Source: Anabaena cylindrica PCC 7122 (lineage in GTDB: Bacteria > Cyanobacteriota > Cyanobacteriia > Cyanobacteriales > Nostocaceae). Taken from it: a DNA stretch of 64,000 nucleotides. The notes under the pieces are model-generated. The model saw only the letters and a list, made by a program, of their open reading frames with translations, searched no databases and had not been told where the DNA came from. Shown piece after piece: positions 26,458 to 35,212 of this stretch (position 1 is the stretch's first letter; the number at the start of each line of letters is the position of its first letter). The stretch lies in contig NC_019771.1 in assembly GCF_000317695.1 (NCBI RefSeq), forward strand, positions 2,546,001-2,610,000, in the 5' to 3' direction. Made by a program: the position numbers and the translations under genes.

Positions 26458-27042
26458 TTACTTTGGTAATAAATTAAACGAATCACAAAAACCGCTAATA
26501 CTCTTAACTAAATATTTTTGCTTGTTTTTGCTAGTTTCTACACTGACTTGATATAATCTCTTATCAACTAAAAATATTCTTTGTTTAACTATCAAATCAC
26601 CAGGTTTAGTATAGTTAACTTCTCTGCCTGAATATCTACCCAAACTAATTTTTTCTTCACTGATTAAGGTACTTTTTGAATTCTGTAAGGCTGTCTTTTT
26701 GCCCGTATTTATAGCTTCTTCTACAAGATTATTCCGCTTCAATAGTTCGATATAATCATCTGGATAGTCAATATAAGCAACTGTATATTTAACATCGTCT
26801 TGTGGACGCTCTACAGTAAATACATTTACTTCCACTATGCCATTTTTAGTATTGATTTTTTGTTTAGTTTCTGTGGGTTTACCAGGCATTAAAATACTAA
26901 AGTTACCTTCTGGGGAAGAAAATATCTTCCATATGGACTGAGCTATTATTAACGGCTCATTAGCTAATACAGTTTGTGTGATTGTGTATCCACTGAATAA
27001 AACAAATGCTGCAAGAGAGTAAGGTAAGAATCGGGATTTCAT
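26458..27042 (-). CDS. exported protein, function unknown
   Basis: A 194-residue protein with a signal peptide (MKSRFLPYSLAAFVLFSGYTI, cleavage probably after TVLANEP or AQS) and a mature domain of the type WKIFSSPEGNFSILMPGKPTETKQ. That opening is common to a group of cyanobacterial secreted proteins beginning with a 'FSVLMPGKP' motif. Its function is unknown. The C-terminal part (LVKQRIFLVDKRLYQVSVETS) continues the beta-rich pattern, and one Cys is near the end. Monocistronic, with 187 bases of repeat-containing DNA upstream. Confidence 0.7.
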   Translation of the reverse strand: MKSRFLPYSLAAFVLFSGYTITQTVLANEPLIIAQSIWKIFSSPEGNFSILMPGKPTETKQKINTKNGIVEVNVFTVERPQDDVKYTVAYIDYPDDYIELLKRNNLVEEAINTGKKTALQNSKSTLISEEKISLGRYSGREVNYTKPGDLIVKQRIFLVDKRLYQVSVETSKNKQKYLVKSISGFCDSFNLLPK

Positions 27043-27229
27043 AAGACTTAATGATTCATTGTATGGAATGCCAATGCTATTTACAGCAGAAATCAGAAGT
27101 CAGGAGTAAAACTGCCTTGGTATATGGCTTTGAATTTAGATTATGTACCGTATGGCTACGCCACGCAAGCTTTCGACTGAGCGCTCACGGAAGCCTCATT
27201 GATCTGCAATTCGCTATATTTAGTAATAT

Positions 27230-28489
27230 TCACCGTTTTGCTAATTCTGGAGTTTTCCCTTTTAATCCAATCATTAATTTGAGTGCAAATATTCTCAGCA
27301 TGGGGACTCGCTGCATTAACCATAAACCGAAACGTCGGATGATTACCACTGGTAAGAAGTTATTAGAAAATACTCGATCTAATAAATCAGTGAAACCTAA
27401 AATTGCGAGATTTTCGTTTTTTCTCCAACGTTCATATTTTTTAAGAATTTGGATATTCCCAATATCTTCACCTGCTTGGTGTGCTGTTTGAATGACTTCG
27501 GCTAAAGCTGCTGCGTCACGAATACCTAAGTTTAAACCTTGTCCACCGACGGGGTGACAGTTGTGTGCTGCGTCACCGACTAAAGCCAAACGGGGGAGAA
27601 CATAGCGATCGCTCTGCATCAACTGTACCTGAAAAATAAAGCGATCGCCTAATAATTCCAATTTACCCATCTGATCACCATACCGCTTGGTCAGTTCAGC
27701 CAAAAATTCCTCATCATTTAAAGCACACAAAGCCTTTGCTTCTTCATGAGGTGCAGTCCAAACAATCCGACAACGGTTCCCAGGTAAAGGTAAAATTGCA
27801 AAAGGGCCACTAGACCAAAATTTCTCATAAGCTGTATAGTTATGGCATTTTTCCGGCTTGACAAAAGCCACAATACATGATTGCCAATATTTCCAACCCT
27901 TAGTTTTAATTCCCGCAGCTTGACGAATTGGTGAACGAGAACCATCTGCTGCTACTAGCAACCGAGTACAAATTGTCCGATTCTCACCATCAACTTTAAG
28001 ATTAATAGTAACTATATCTTGCTCATTTTGCGTATTTACCACTTCTGCTGGACACAAATAAGTTACATTTGCACAACCTTGCACAAATTCCTGTAACGGT
28101 TGTAAAAGTGCATAATGTTCAGCCACATAACCTAATTCTGGTGTCCCTAAATCAGAAGTTTGGAACTTCACTACATCAGGATAGTCAGCGTCAGACAAAC
28201 GCACCTGGCTGTATCTGGCGATATTAGGCAGAATTTTCTCCCAAATGCCAATTCCTTGGAAAATTTGTGCCGAAAGCATATGTACAGCATAAGCCTGGCC
28301 TTTAGCAACTGCGGCTGATGTCACCTTAGCCTCAATTAGCAGTACACTTAAGCCAGAGTCTTTTAAAGCAGCAGCGGTGGTTAAGCCAACAATCCCACCA
28401 CCGACAATCACCAAATCGTAATCATATCCACGATTATCTGCGGGAGTGTGGGGAGGAGCAAGGGTTTGAGAAAGTTGGGTAAGTGGCAT
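27230..28489 (-). CDS. UbiH/Coq6-type FAD-dependent monooxygenase
   Basis: A 419-residue aromatic hydroxylase-family flavoprotein. The N-terminal FAD motif VIVGGGIVGLTTAAAL is near residue 25, the second motif (LVAADGSRSPIRQAAG) near 165, and the third (LALVGDAAHNCHPVGGQGLN) near 300. These are the three hallmarks of UbiH/UbiF-like hydroxylases that act on quinone precursors. A role in quinone synthesis or degradation is inferred from the family. I take the ATG at 28489 (MPLTQLSQTL); an upstream in-frame start would add 24 residues lacking family character. It is divergent from the gene at 28583 by about 90 bases. Confidence 0.88.
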   Translation of the reverse strand: MPLTQLSQTLAPPHTPADNRGYDYDLVIVGGGIVGLTTAAALKDSGLSVLLIEAKVTSAAVAKGQAYAVHMLSAQIFQGIGIWEKILPNIARYSQVRLSDADYPDVVKFQTSDLGTPELGYVAEHYALLQPLQEFVQGCANVTYLCPAEVVNTQNEQDIVTINLKVDGENRTICTRLLVAADGSRSPIRQAAGIKTKGWKYWQSCIVAFVKPEKCHNYTAYEKFWSSGPFAILPLPGNRCRIVWTAPHEEAKALCALNDEEFLAELTKRYGDQMGKLELLGDRFIFQVQLMQSDRYVLPRLALVGDAAHNCHPVGGQGLNLGIRDAAALAEVIQTAHQAGEDIGNIQILKKYERWRKNENLAILGFTDLLDRVFSNNFLPVVIIRRFGLWLMQRVPMLRIFALKLMIGLKGKTPELAKR

Positions 28490-28582
28490 TGTTAAGATAG
28501 ATGACAGCATTTTACCTATTATTTTTACGCAAGTCCCCTCAGAGAGCAAGTTCAGTAGCAAAATTCCCCTAAAAATGAGTTT

Positions 28583-29203
28583 ATGTCTTACAGTGAGTTT
28601 AGTTTAGCTAAAGCCAAACAAGAGTTCGGACTGACTACTTTAGAAAAACGCGATATTTTCGCTGCTGTTCCCGAATTAGCAGCTAGTAACTTACTAACAG
28701 AAATTCTCAACTATAATCTCACAATTGCTTTAGGTAATAATAGTGAAAAAGCCCGCTCGGAATTAATTATTTCTCCAATTTTAGTTGACTTACGCCGGCA
28801 ATTACAAGAGCAAGTCAGTTTATTCTCTGGGGTAGATTTTACTGTTGACGATAGCAAAGGATTAAATGGTACTTGTGATTTTATTATTACTAAATCCCCA
28901 GAAATTCTCATTATTACAGCCCCAGTAATTATAGTTGTAGAAGCTAAAAAAGAGAATATCAATGTCGGTTTGGGTCAGTGTGCAGCCGAAATGGTAGCAG
29001 CCCAAGTTTTTAATGAGCAAGCTAAAACTGATATTAAAACAATTTATGGTGCAGTAACAACAGGTAGCATTTGGCAATTCCTCAAACTAGAAAAACAAAT
29101 ATTAAGCATTGATTTGAGCGAGTATTATCTCAAAGATGTGAATAAAATTCTCGGTATTTTAGCGAGTAGCATTTCTCAAGATACAGATGAAGGTGACAGG
29201 TGA
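28583..29203 (+). CDS. protein with a likely PD-(D/E)XK nuclease fold
   Basis: A 206-residue protein conserved in style with cyanobacterial hypothetical proteins. It contains NGTCDFIITKSPE followed about 20 residues on by IIVVEAKKENI. An Asp at a strand end, then a strand closing in E-A-K, is the usual spacing of a PD-(D/E)XK nuclease active site. An upstream helix with Glu (ARSELIISPILVDL) would complete it. No restriction or methylase neighbour is present, so a defence role is not supported by context. The last residues (EGDR) and stop come from a GGTGACAGGTGA repeat. The fold call is my inference. Confidence 0.6.
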   Translation: MSYSEFSLAKAKQEFGLTTLEKRDIFAAVPELAASNLLTEILNYNLTIALGNNSEKARSELIISPILVDLRRQLQEQVSLFSGVDFTVDDSKGLNGTCDFIITKSPEILIITAPVIIVVEAKKENINVGLGQCAAEMVAAQVFNEQAKTDIKTIYGAVTTGSIWQFLKLEKQILSIDLSEYYLKDVNKILGILASSISQDTDEGDR

Positions 29204-29232
29204 CTGGGTACAGAGTGAAAAATTACATTTGC

Positions 29233-29988
29233 TTAAAAGCTTAAAGCCATAAGATTCTCAGCCATTTCAAAGTTAGCTGTGACATTCTGCACATCGTCTA
29301 ACCCTTCTAGAATATCAATTAATTTAAGAAGAGATTTAGCCTGATCAGAATCTGTGACTTCTACCTGATTTCCCGGAATCCAACGCAACTCTACATCTGT
29401 AACTTTAAAGCCTTTTTCTTTGAGTGTTTGACTAAGTTTCTCTAAGTTTCCTATCTCGGTCAACACCTCAGCCGTTTCATCTGCAATCATCTCATAAGAT
29501 TCAGCATCACCTTCAAAAGAAGCTTCTAAAAGCTGTTCTTCATCCTCAATTCCTTCAACTACACAAACCCCTTTTTGGGAAAACATCCAACTAACACAAC
29601 CTATTTCTCCCAGATTTCCACCGTTTTTACTAAAAGCTACCCGTAAATCAGCAGCGGTACGATTGCGATTATCTGTTAAAGCTTCAATTAAAATCGCTAC
29701 ACCACCGGGGCCGTAACCTTCATAGCGAATATCTTCTAAACTGGAGTTATCGCCGCCAAGAGTACCTGCACCTTTAGCGATCGCTCTTTCGATATTATCA
29801 TTGGGAATCCCCGCCGCCTTAGCTTTATCAATCGCCGTCCGCAGTTGAAAGTTACCTGCCGGATCTGGTACACCATTTCTAGCAGCCACAATAATCGCCC
29901 GCGATAGCTGAGTAAAGATATTTCCCCTTTTAGCATCTACTACTGCTTTCTGGCGCTTAATAGTTGCCCATTTACTATGTCCTGACAT
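29233..29988 (-). CDS. YebC/PmpR-family protein
   Basis: A 251-residue member of the YebC family, starting with the hallmark MSGHSKWATIKRQK and containing GPGGVAILIEALTDNRNRT near residue 95. Members act as DNA-binding regulators in some bacteria, and more recent work links the family to translation of difficult sequences. I use the ATG at 29988; a TTG two codons upstream is also open. The length and all conserved blocks are normal. Divergent from ffh across 286 bases. Confidence 0.95.
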   Translation of the reverse strand: MSGHSKWATIKRQKAVVDAKRGNIFTQLSRAIIVAARNGVPDPAGNFQLRTAIDKAKAAGIPNDNIERAIAKGAGTLGGDNSSLEDIRYEGYGPGGVAILIEALTDNRNRTAADLRVAFSKNGGNLGEIGCVSWMFSQKGVCVVEGIEDEEQLLEASFEGDAESYEMIADETAEVLTEIGNLEKLSQTLKEKGFKVTDVELRWIPGNQVEVTDSDQAKSLLKLIDILEGLDDVQNVTANFEMAENLMALSF

Positions 29989-30274
29989 AAACAAAGAAAA
30001 ATATTAACACTCTCTTCAAACATAGGATATATCTAGCTTTGACTTAGATGCAAATCTCAGGATCAAGAATGCAGAGAAAATAAACTTATTGATGCAGATC
30101 CCCAACACCATTTTATACTTTTGACTTCCGCGTAGCAATTACTCACCTATTGCGACAGTTGGAGCAAAAACTACTAAGCTGGTAATACAGCAAATTAAAA
30201 CTTTCCCGAAAAACCTGAAGCGCAAGACCAGCGGTTCAGATTTTTTCTCTGTCTAACTACGTTGTAAATACATT

Positions 30275-31723
30275 ATGTTTGATGCACTATCTGACCGTTT
30301 AGAGTCTGCCTGGAAAAAACTGCGGGGACAAGATAAAATATCCCAATCTAACATTCAAGACGCTTTGCGGGAAGTGCGCCGCGCCTTGTTAGAAGCAGAT
30401 GTGAACCTCCAAGTAGTCAAAGATTTTATTGCTGAAGTCGAAACCAAAGCACAGGGATCTGAAGTAATTTCCGGTGTGCGTCCTGACCAACAGTTTATCA
30501 AAATTGTCTACGATGAACTGGTACAGGTAATGGGGGAAGAAAATGTTCCCCTAGCAGAAGTTGAGGGTAAAACTACAGTCGTTCTCATGGCTGGGTTACA
30601 GGGTACTGGTAAAACCACTGCTACAGCTAAGTTAGCCTTACATTTACGGAAATTAAATCGTAGTTGTTTATTAGTAGCAACAGATGTATATCGTCCCGCA
30701 GCTATTGATCAGCTGTTGACACTGGGTAAGCAAATTGACGTACCTGTGTTTGAATTAGGCAGCGATGCTGATCCTGTGGAAATTGCCCGTCAAGGTGTGG
30801 AACGCGCCAGAGCAGAAGGCATTAATACAGTTATTGTGGATACGGCTGGACGCTTACAAATCGACCAAGAGATGATGGCGGAATTAGCCCGCATTAAGTC
30901 AACTATCGAACCTGACGAAACTCTGTTAGTTGTGGACTCGATGACTGGTCAAGAAGCTGCAAATCTGACTCGTACCTTTCACGATCAAATCGGCATTACT
31001 GGGGCAATTCTGACCAAATTAGACGGTGATAGCCGTGGTGGTGCGGCGCTGTCAGTACGGCAAATTTCCGGTGCGCCGATTAAGTTTGTTGGTGTGGGTG
31101 AAAAGGTAGAGGCGCTACAACCTTTTTATCCAGAACGGATGGCTTCGCGGATTCTGGGTATGGGCGATGTTCTGACCTTGGTAGAAAAAGCCCAAGAAGA
31201 AATTGACTTGGCAGATGCCGAGCAAATGCAAGCGAAAATTTTGTCGGCGAAGTTCGATTTTACCGACTTTCTCAAGCAGATGCGGTTGCTGAAAAATATG
31301 GGTTCTCTGGGTGGGATCATGAAGATGATTCCGGGTATGAACAAGCTTTCCGATGACCAATTGAAGCAGGGCGAAACCCAGCTAAAACGGTGTGAGGCGA
31401 TGATTAATTCTATGACACGCCAAGAACGCCTTGACCCAGATTTGTTGTCTAGTTCTCCTAGTCGGCGGCGGCGCATTGCTTCTGGTGCTGGTTATAGAGA
31501 GGCAGATGTCAGTAAATTGGTGGCAGATTTCCAAAAAATGCGATCGCTCATGCAACAAATGGGTCAAGGTAACTTCCCCGGTATGCCAGGAATGTTTGGC
31601 GGTGGCAACCCCTTAGCGGCCGGTAATAGTCCCGGTGCAGGCTGGCGCGGTTATCCCGGCGGCGCAGCACCCGCGAAAAAGAAAAAGAAAGAGAAAAAGA
31701 AAAAAGGCTTTGGCACTCTGTGA
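30275..31723 (+). CDS. ffh: signal recognition particle GTPase Ffh
   Basis: A 482-residue SRP54 protein that binds signal sequences and SRP RNA and delivers nascent membrane proteins to FtsY. The N domain is residues 1-~90. The G domain has P-loop GLQGTGKTT near 107, DTAGR near 190 and TKLDGD near 248. The Met-rich M domain runs from about 300 (MGSLGGIMKMIPGMNK; later SRRRRIASG, the RNA-binding region), with a Gly-rich end (GMPGMFGGG). The C-terminus is unusually Lys-rich (KKKKKEKKKK). It heads a run with rpsP and khpA, a combination common in bacteria. No SRP RNA gene is visible here. Confidence 0.97.
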   Translation: MFDALSDRLESAWKKLRGQDKISQSNIQDALREVRRALLEADVNLQVVKDFIAEVETKAQGSEVISGVRPDQQFIKIVYDELVQVMGEENVPLAEVEGKTTVVLMAGLQGTGKTTATAKLALHLRKLNRSCLLVATDVYRPAAIDQLLTLGKQIDVPVFELGSDADPVEIARQGVERARAEGINTVIVDTAGRLQIDQEMMAELARIKSTIEPDETLLVVDSMTGQEAANLTRTFHDQIGITGAILTKLDGDSRGGAALSVRQISGAPIKFVGVGEKVEALQPFYPERMASRILGMGDVLTLVEKAQEEIDLADAEQMQAKILSAKFDFTDFLKQMRLLKNMGSLGGIMKMIPGMNKLSDDQLKQGETQLKRCEAMINSMTRQERLDPDLLSSSPSRRRRIASGAGYREADVSKLVADFQKMRSLMQQMGQGNFPGMPGMFGGGNPLAAGNSPGAGWRGYPGGAAPAKKKKKEKKKKGFGTL

Positions 31724-31726
31724 AAA

Positions 31727-31828
31727 TAGGTGATGGGTAATGGGTAATGGGTAATTGGTGATTGGGAGAGTATTTATCTTTCTTCTGCCTATTCCCTATT
31801 CCCTGTTCCCTATTCCCTTCCCCATTAA
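31727..31828. repeat. heptamer repeats between ffh and rpsP
   Basis: Short arrays of GGGTAAT units (31733-31765) and, about 30 bases later, TTCCCTA units (31787-31818). The insertion separates ffh from rpsP, which otherwise form a conserved neighbourhood. Confidence 0.75.
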
Positions 31829-31951
31829 TGCCTAGCAAGTGCTAAAATTGTCATTTCAGCATCAGAAGTTTTGAATAGAGGCCGTCTAGGCTAGTCACTT
31901 CTTCCTTAACCAGTCACAAAATAACTATAAACAGGAGAAAAATTTCTCAAC

Positions 31952-32212
31952 ATGATCAAACTGCGCTTGAAGCGATTCGGTAAAAAGCGGGAAGCAAGTT
32001 ACCGCATTATTGCTATTAACGACCTTTCTCGCCGTGATGGTCGTCCCCTAGAAGAACTAGGTTTTTATAACCCCAGAACAGATGAAGTACGACTAGACGT
32101 TCCCGGTATTGTCAAGCGACTACAACAAGGGGCCCAACCCACCGACACCGTTCGTCGCATCCTCGTAAAAGCTAATGTTTTTGAACAGGTCCGTGCAACA
32201 GCCGCATCATAA
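31952..32212 (+). CDS. rpsP: 30S ribosomal protein S16
   Basis: An 86-residue small-subunit protein with the standard N-terminus MIKLRLKRFGKKREASYRI and the block RPLEELGFYNPRT. Length and sequence are typical of cyanobacterial S16. An AGGAG ribosome binding site lies 12 bases upstream. The KH-domain gene follows 7 bases after the stop, which indicates co-transcription. Confidence 0.98.
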   Translation: MIKLRLKRFGKKREASYRIIAINDLSRRDGRPLEELGFYNPRTDEVRLDVPGIVKRLQQGAQPTDTVRRILVKANVFEQVRATAAS

Positions 32213-32219
32213 GCTTGAA

Positions 32220-32606
32220 ATGAAATCACCAATAGCCAGTCCTGACTATGTGGGACTGGTTCAGTTTCTTGTGCAACCGTTTTTAGAATCTCCAGAGTCT
32301 TTAAGCGTCGATTGTGAAATTTCTCCCACCCTCAAAAGGGCTTGGATTCGCATCGCCTTTGAAGCCACAGACAAAGGAAAAGTCTTTGGTCGGGGTGGAC
32401 GCAATATTCAGGCGATTCGCACGGTAATTGCAGCAGCAGCAGAATTGGCGGGGCAATCAGTACACCTGGATATTTACGGCAGTAACTCCCAAAGTCGGGA
32501 GGGTATGTCTTTTGATGAAGAGCAGGAAGAAAGGATACCGCCACCAAAATCGAGAGAAAGAAGTGGAAATGTTCCCATGCCTGTTGCTAAACCTCGGTTT
32601 CGCTAG
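32220..32606 (+). CDS. khpA: KH-domain RNA-binding protein
   Basis: A 128-residue protein of the KhpA family. The KH core includes the GxxG loop GRGGRNIQAIRTV (about residues 58-70), preceded by the strand-helix ISPTLKRAWIRIAFEATD. The C-terminal ~35 residues are charged and probably disordered. KhpA partners with KhpB/Jag in Gram-positives and binds RNA broadly; the rpsP-khpA order is common. I take the ATG at 32220, 7 bases after rpsP, because a longer frame would overlap rpsP and lacks family sequence. Confidence 0.9.
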   Translation: MKSPIASPDYVGLVQFLVQPFLESPESLSVDCEISPTLKRAWIRIAFEATDKGKVFGRGGRNIQAIRTVIAAAAELAGQSVHLDIYGSNSQSREGMSFDEEQEERIPPPKSRERSGNVPMPVAKPRFR

Positions 32607-32991
32607 GTTTAAACGGGGAATTTTACACAGAGTCAATCAGTGATCAATTCTGGGAAAAATGTAGACAGGTGGCAACAAGATTGTCAAATATTTTCGGAAT
32701 CTCTCGTTGCTATGACGGAGTTGTTAGTAAAGTATAGACATCTGTTGCCAGCCTACTCTCAGAATAATTCGTAATTCGTAATTAGAAATTAGAAATTGCC
32801 GAAACGACTGGGTTTACACTCAGCACTTAGCACTTTGCCAGAACTGTTTTAACGTGACTGATTTTTTAAGCATATTTTAAGTTAAGATAGTATGAATTCT
32901 TGTAAAGATTTAAAAAAATTATTTTGTTGCTTTCTTCAGAGAAATATCGTCATTTGTCAAGAACTGCTCCTCAACTAATTGTAAAAAAACT
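32607..32991. other. gap between khpA and phoH with a structured element
   Basis: 385 bases with a candidate structured RNA at 32661-32756, a short AATTCGTAATTCG repeat at 32767-32783, a GGGTTTACACTCAGCACTTAG-type dispersed repeat after it, and the AT-rich phoH leader. No protein gene is seen. Confidence 0.5.
32661..32756. ncRNA. candidate structured RNA or palindromic element
   Basis: A long imperfect stem pairs GTAG...TGGCAACAAGATTGTC (32661-32684) with GACATCTGTTGCCA...CTAC (32737-32756). The enclosed region contains a second hairpin (CTC-CGT with ACGGAG, 32701-32720). It could be the 3' end structure of the ffh-rpsP-khpA message, the leader of phoH, or a non-coding repeat. Seen by eye only; the strand is undecided. 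Confidence 0.35.
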
Positions 32992-33945
32992 ATGGCAGGT
33001 GCTTTAACAATTCAACTGCCTAACATTCCCAGTGCGATCGCTCTCGCGGGATATGGGGAAGCAAATCTCAAATTCCTCTCTCAACAAACAGGAGCTAGTT
33101 TAGTTTTACGGGGACAGGAACTGCTGATTACTGGAACAGACAAACAAGTTGAACTCACGGCGCAATTAGTGCGATCGCTCGAAAGTCTGTGGAGTAAAGG
33201 CAATAATATCTCAACTGCGGATATTTTAACAGCCCGTCAAGCCCTAGAGAGCGATCGGCAAGGTGAACTCCAAGACCTACAGCGAGACATCCTCTCCAAA
33301 ACTCGCCGTGGTCAAGAAATCCGCGCCAAAACCTTTCGTCAAAGACAATACATCGAATCCATCCGCAAGCGTGACCTCACCTTTGGCATTGGCCCTGCGG
33401 GAACTGGTAAAACTTATCTCGCCGTTGTTGTAGCCGTTCAAGAACTCCTCGCCAATCAATTTGAACGCATAATCTTAACTCGTCCCGCAGTAGAAGCCGG
33501 TGAAAGACTAGGATTTTTACCTGGGGACTTACAACAAAAAGTAGATCCCTATCTCCGTCCTCTTTATGATGCTATTCACGAATTCATCGACCCCGAAAAA
33601 GTCCCCAACTTAATAGAACGTGGTGTAATTGAAGTAGCACCACTTGCCTATATGCGGGGACGTACATTAAACAACGCCTTTGTAATTGTCGATGAAGCTC
33701 AAAATACCACACCCGCACAAATGAAAATGGTTTTAACCCGCTTGGGTTTTGGTTCACGCATGGTAATTACAGGCGATATTACACAAACAGATTTGCCAAT
33801 TCACCAACAATCAGGATTAACCATAGCTTTACAAATTCTGAAACACGTTGAAGGCATCGCCTTTTGTGAATTTACCCAAAAAGATGTAGTTCGTCATCCT
33901 CTAGTACAGCGTATTGTTGCCGCTTACGAACAACATGAAAAATAG
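32992..33945 (+). CDS. phoH: PhoH-family ATPase
   Basis: A 317-residue PhoH-like protein. Residues 1-~100 form the KH-like N-terminal region (IALAGYGEANLKFL). The helicase-type ATPase has Walker A GPAGTGKTYLA near residue 137, Walker B VIVDEAQNTTP near 230 and a third motif MVITGDITQTDLP near 257. PhoH proteins are thought to act with YbeY and RNases in RNA metabolism. YbeY is not adjacent here. Length normal; ATG start. The gene follows khpA in the same direction after a repeat-rich gap. Confidence 0.93.
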   Translation: MAGALTIQLPNIPSAIALAGYGEANLKFLSQQTGASLVLRGQELLITGTDKQVELTAQLVRSLESLWSKGNNISTADILTARQALESDRQGELQDLQRDILSKTRRGQEIRAKTFRQRQYIESIRKRDLTFGIGPAGTGKTYLAVVVAVQELLANQFERIILTRPAVEAGERLGFLPGDLQQKVDPYLRPLYDAIHEFIDPEKVPNLIERGVIEVAPLAYMRGRTLNNAFVIVDEAQNTTPAQMKMVLTRLGFGSRMVITGDITQTDLPIHQQSGLTIALQILKHVEGIAFCEFTQKDVVRHPLVQRIVAAYEQHEK

Positions 33946-33984
33946 TCAATTAGTCATCAGTTATTAGAAATAAAAAACCAGCTT

Positions 33985-34392
33985 ATGAGTACAACCTTGA
34001 GAGAATTTATAGAAGCTTGTCAAAACTTAGGAAATGTTAGGCTCATTGTCACCAGCAGCGCCACTGTCTTAGAAGCAAGATGTAAAATAGAAAAACTATT
34101 TTATGCTGAATTGCTCAAAGGCAAATATGCAAATATGCACACTGATGACTTTGAATTTCACTTGAACATGGACAAAATTACTCAAGTGAAATTTGAAACA
34201 GGTGAAGCAAAAAGAGGCAACTTTACAACTTACGCAATTCGGCTTTTAGATGAAAAACAAGAACCTGCATTAAGCATATTCCTACAATGGGGTAAACCCG
34301 GAGAATATGAACCAGGTCAAGTAGAAAATTGGCAAACTTTACGAGAGAAATATGGAGAAGTTTGGCAACCTTTACCCATCGAAACCTTGTAA
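33985..34392 (+). CDS. hypothetical protein, possibly related to haem-utilisation (ChuX/HutX-like) folds
   Basis: A 135-residue soluble protein. The central block DFEFHLNMDKITQVKFETG followed by YAIRLLDE, LSIFLQWGKPGEYEPGQVENWQTLREKYGEVW resembles the pattern of HemS/ChuX proteins: a strand, then a ligand-side acidic segment, then a Gly-containing turn, then W-x-x-L-R. No haem-iron ligand can be assigned by eye, and the match is weak. It starts 40 bases after phoH and may be co-transcribed with it. If the fold call is wrong it remains an unknown conserved-type protein. Confidence 0.5.
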   Translation: MSTTLREFIEACQNLGNVRLIVTSSATVLEARCKIEKLFYAELLKGKYANMHTDDFEFHLNMDKITQVKFETGEAKRGNFTTYAIRLLDEKQEPALSIFLQWGKPGEYEPGQVENWQTLREKYGEVWQPLPIETL

Positions 34393-34413
34393 TTTAATAT
34401 CTAAATCCCCTCG

Positions 34414-34434
34414 TTCCCAGTCTCTGACTGGGAA
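34414..34434. repeat. perfect 9-base hairpin (TTCCCAGTC/GACTGGGAA)
   Basis: A 9-base perfect inverted repeat with a 3-base loop, about 22 bases after the preceding stop codon. No T-run follows, so it is more likely a dispersed palindromic repeat than an intrinsic terminator, although it may slow transcription. Confidence 0.6.
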
Positions 34435-34600
34435 TGCTCATTAGAGGCTCCACCTCCCTTAACCAAATAATATATGTTCAAAAACGTAAGTTTCAATTTT
34501 TTCTTTTACTTCTAAAGAAATTTAGTACTGGTGATTAGACAGTGACCTGTGGTAACTTAAGTTAAGTAAAGTACTCAGTACATAACTAAACAGGTTCTTT

Positions 34601-35164
34601 ATGAATGAATGGAAAATTATTGAATCTCTGCCTGGCAAAATTGTCACTCAGGAAGATTCACGCATCAAAGGAAGTTGGATAGCTCCCTTGCTTCTGGTGC
34701 TTCCTGGTTTAGTGCCAATTTGGTTGGGGATACCAATTTTACCTGCAACGCTTTTTTGCCAACCTGTAGGCATAAGTTCACTCCAGTGTAAAAAAAAGCA
34801 AGAATTTTTGGGAATTCCCATTCAAAGCCAATCGTATACCCAACCAGCATCAAAGCCCAAGCCTAGCATTTGGAAGTTTGAATCAAACGGTAAAATCACC
34901 ACCCATAAGTTAGGTAAATGCTTTGCAGAATACACGTTTAAAGATATTGCTGGGGTGGAAATAGAAACTCTGGAAGAAGGCAAGAATGCCAATAATATCT
35001 GCCGTTATCGAGTCAACTTAGTTACAATTAATGGAAAAAGATTACCCGTTTCCGAGTTTATTAGTGAAGACTTAGATGCAACTAACACCAGTTATGCAAA
35101 AATTAGGGCTAACCAAGTGAGCGATCGCTTACGTCAGTTTACCAAATTTCCTGCTGTACAATAA
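34601..35164 (+). CDS. hypothetical protein with one hydrophobic segment
   Basis: A 187-residue protein. Residues about 27-50 are hydrophobic (APLLLVLPGLVPIWLGIPIL), followed by two Cys (FCQPVG, SLQCKK), a polar Ser/Pro-rich linker, and a compact soluble C-terminal part (WKFESNGKITTHKLGKCFAEYTF...). I do not recognise it. It may be a membrane-anchored sensor or scaffold. ATG start; the gene begins 208 bases after the preceding ORF and ends 48 bases before the next. Confidence 0.55.
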   Translation: MNEWKIIESLPGKIVTQEDSRIKGSWIAPLLLVLPGLVPIWLGIPILPATLFCQPVGISSLQCKKKQEFLGIPIQSQSYTQPASKPKPSIWKFESNGKITTHKLGKCFAEYTFKDIAGVEIETLEEGKNANNICRYRVNLVTINGKRLPVSEFISEDLDATNTSYAKIRANQVSDRLRQFTKFPAVQ

Positions 35165-35212
35165 GACTATTTGTCACAATTTGTTTTGTGGACAGATTAA
35201 AAAAGTAATTTT

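Noticed and set aside
28583..29203. A restriction-modification or defence system around the nuclease-fold protein
   Set aside because: Neighbours are a monooxygenase and yebC; no methylase, helicase or toxin gene is near.
31548..31838. 96-codon minus-strand frame across the end of ffh
   Set aside because: Antisense to ffh and heptamer repeats; no family features.
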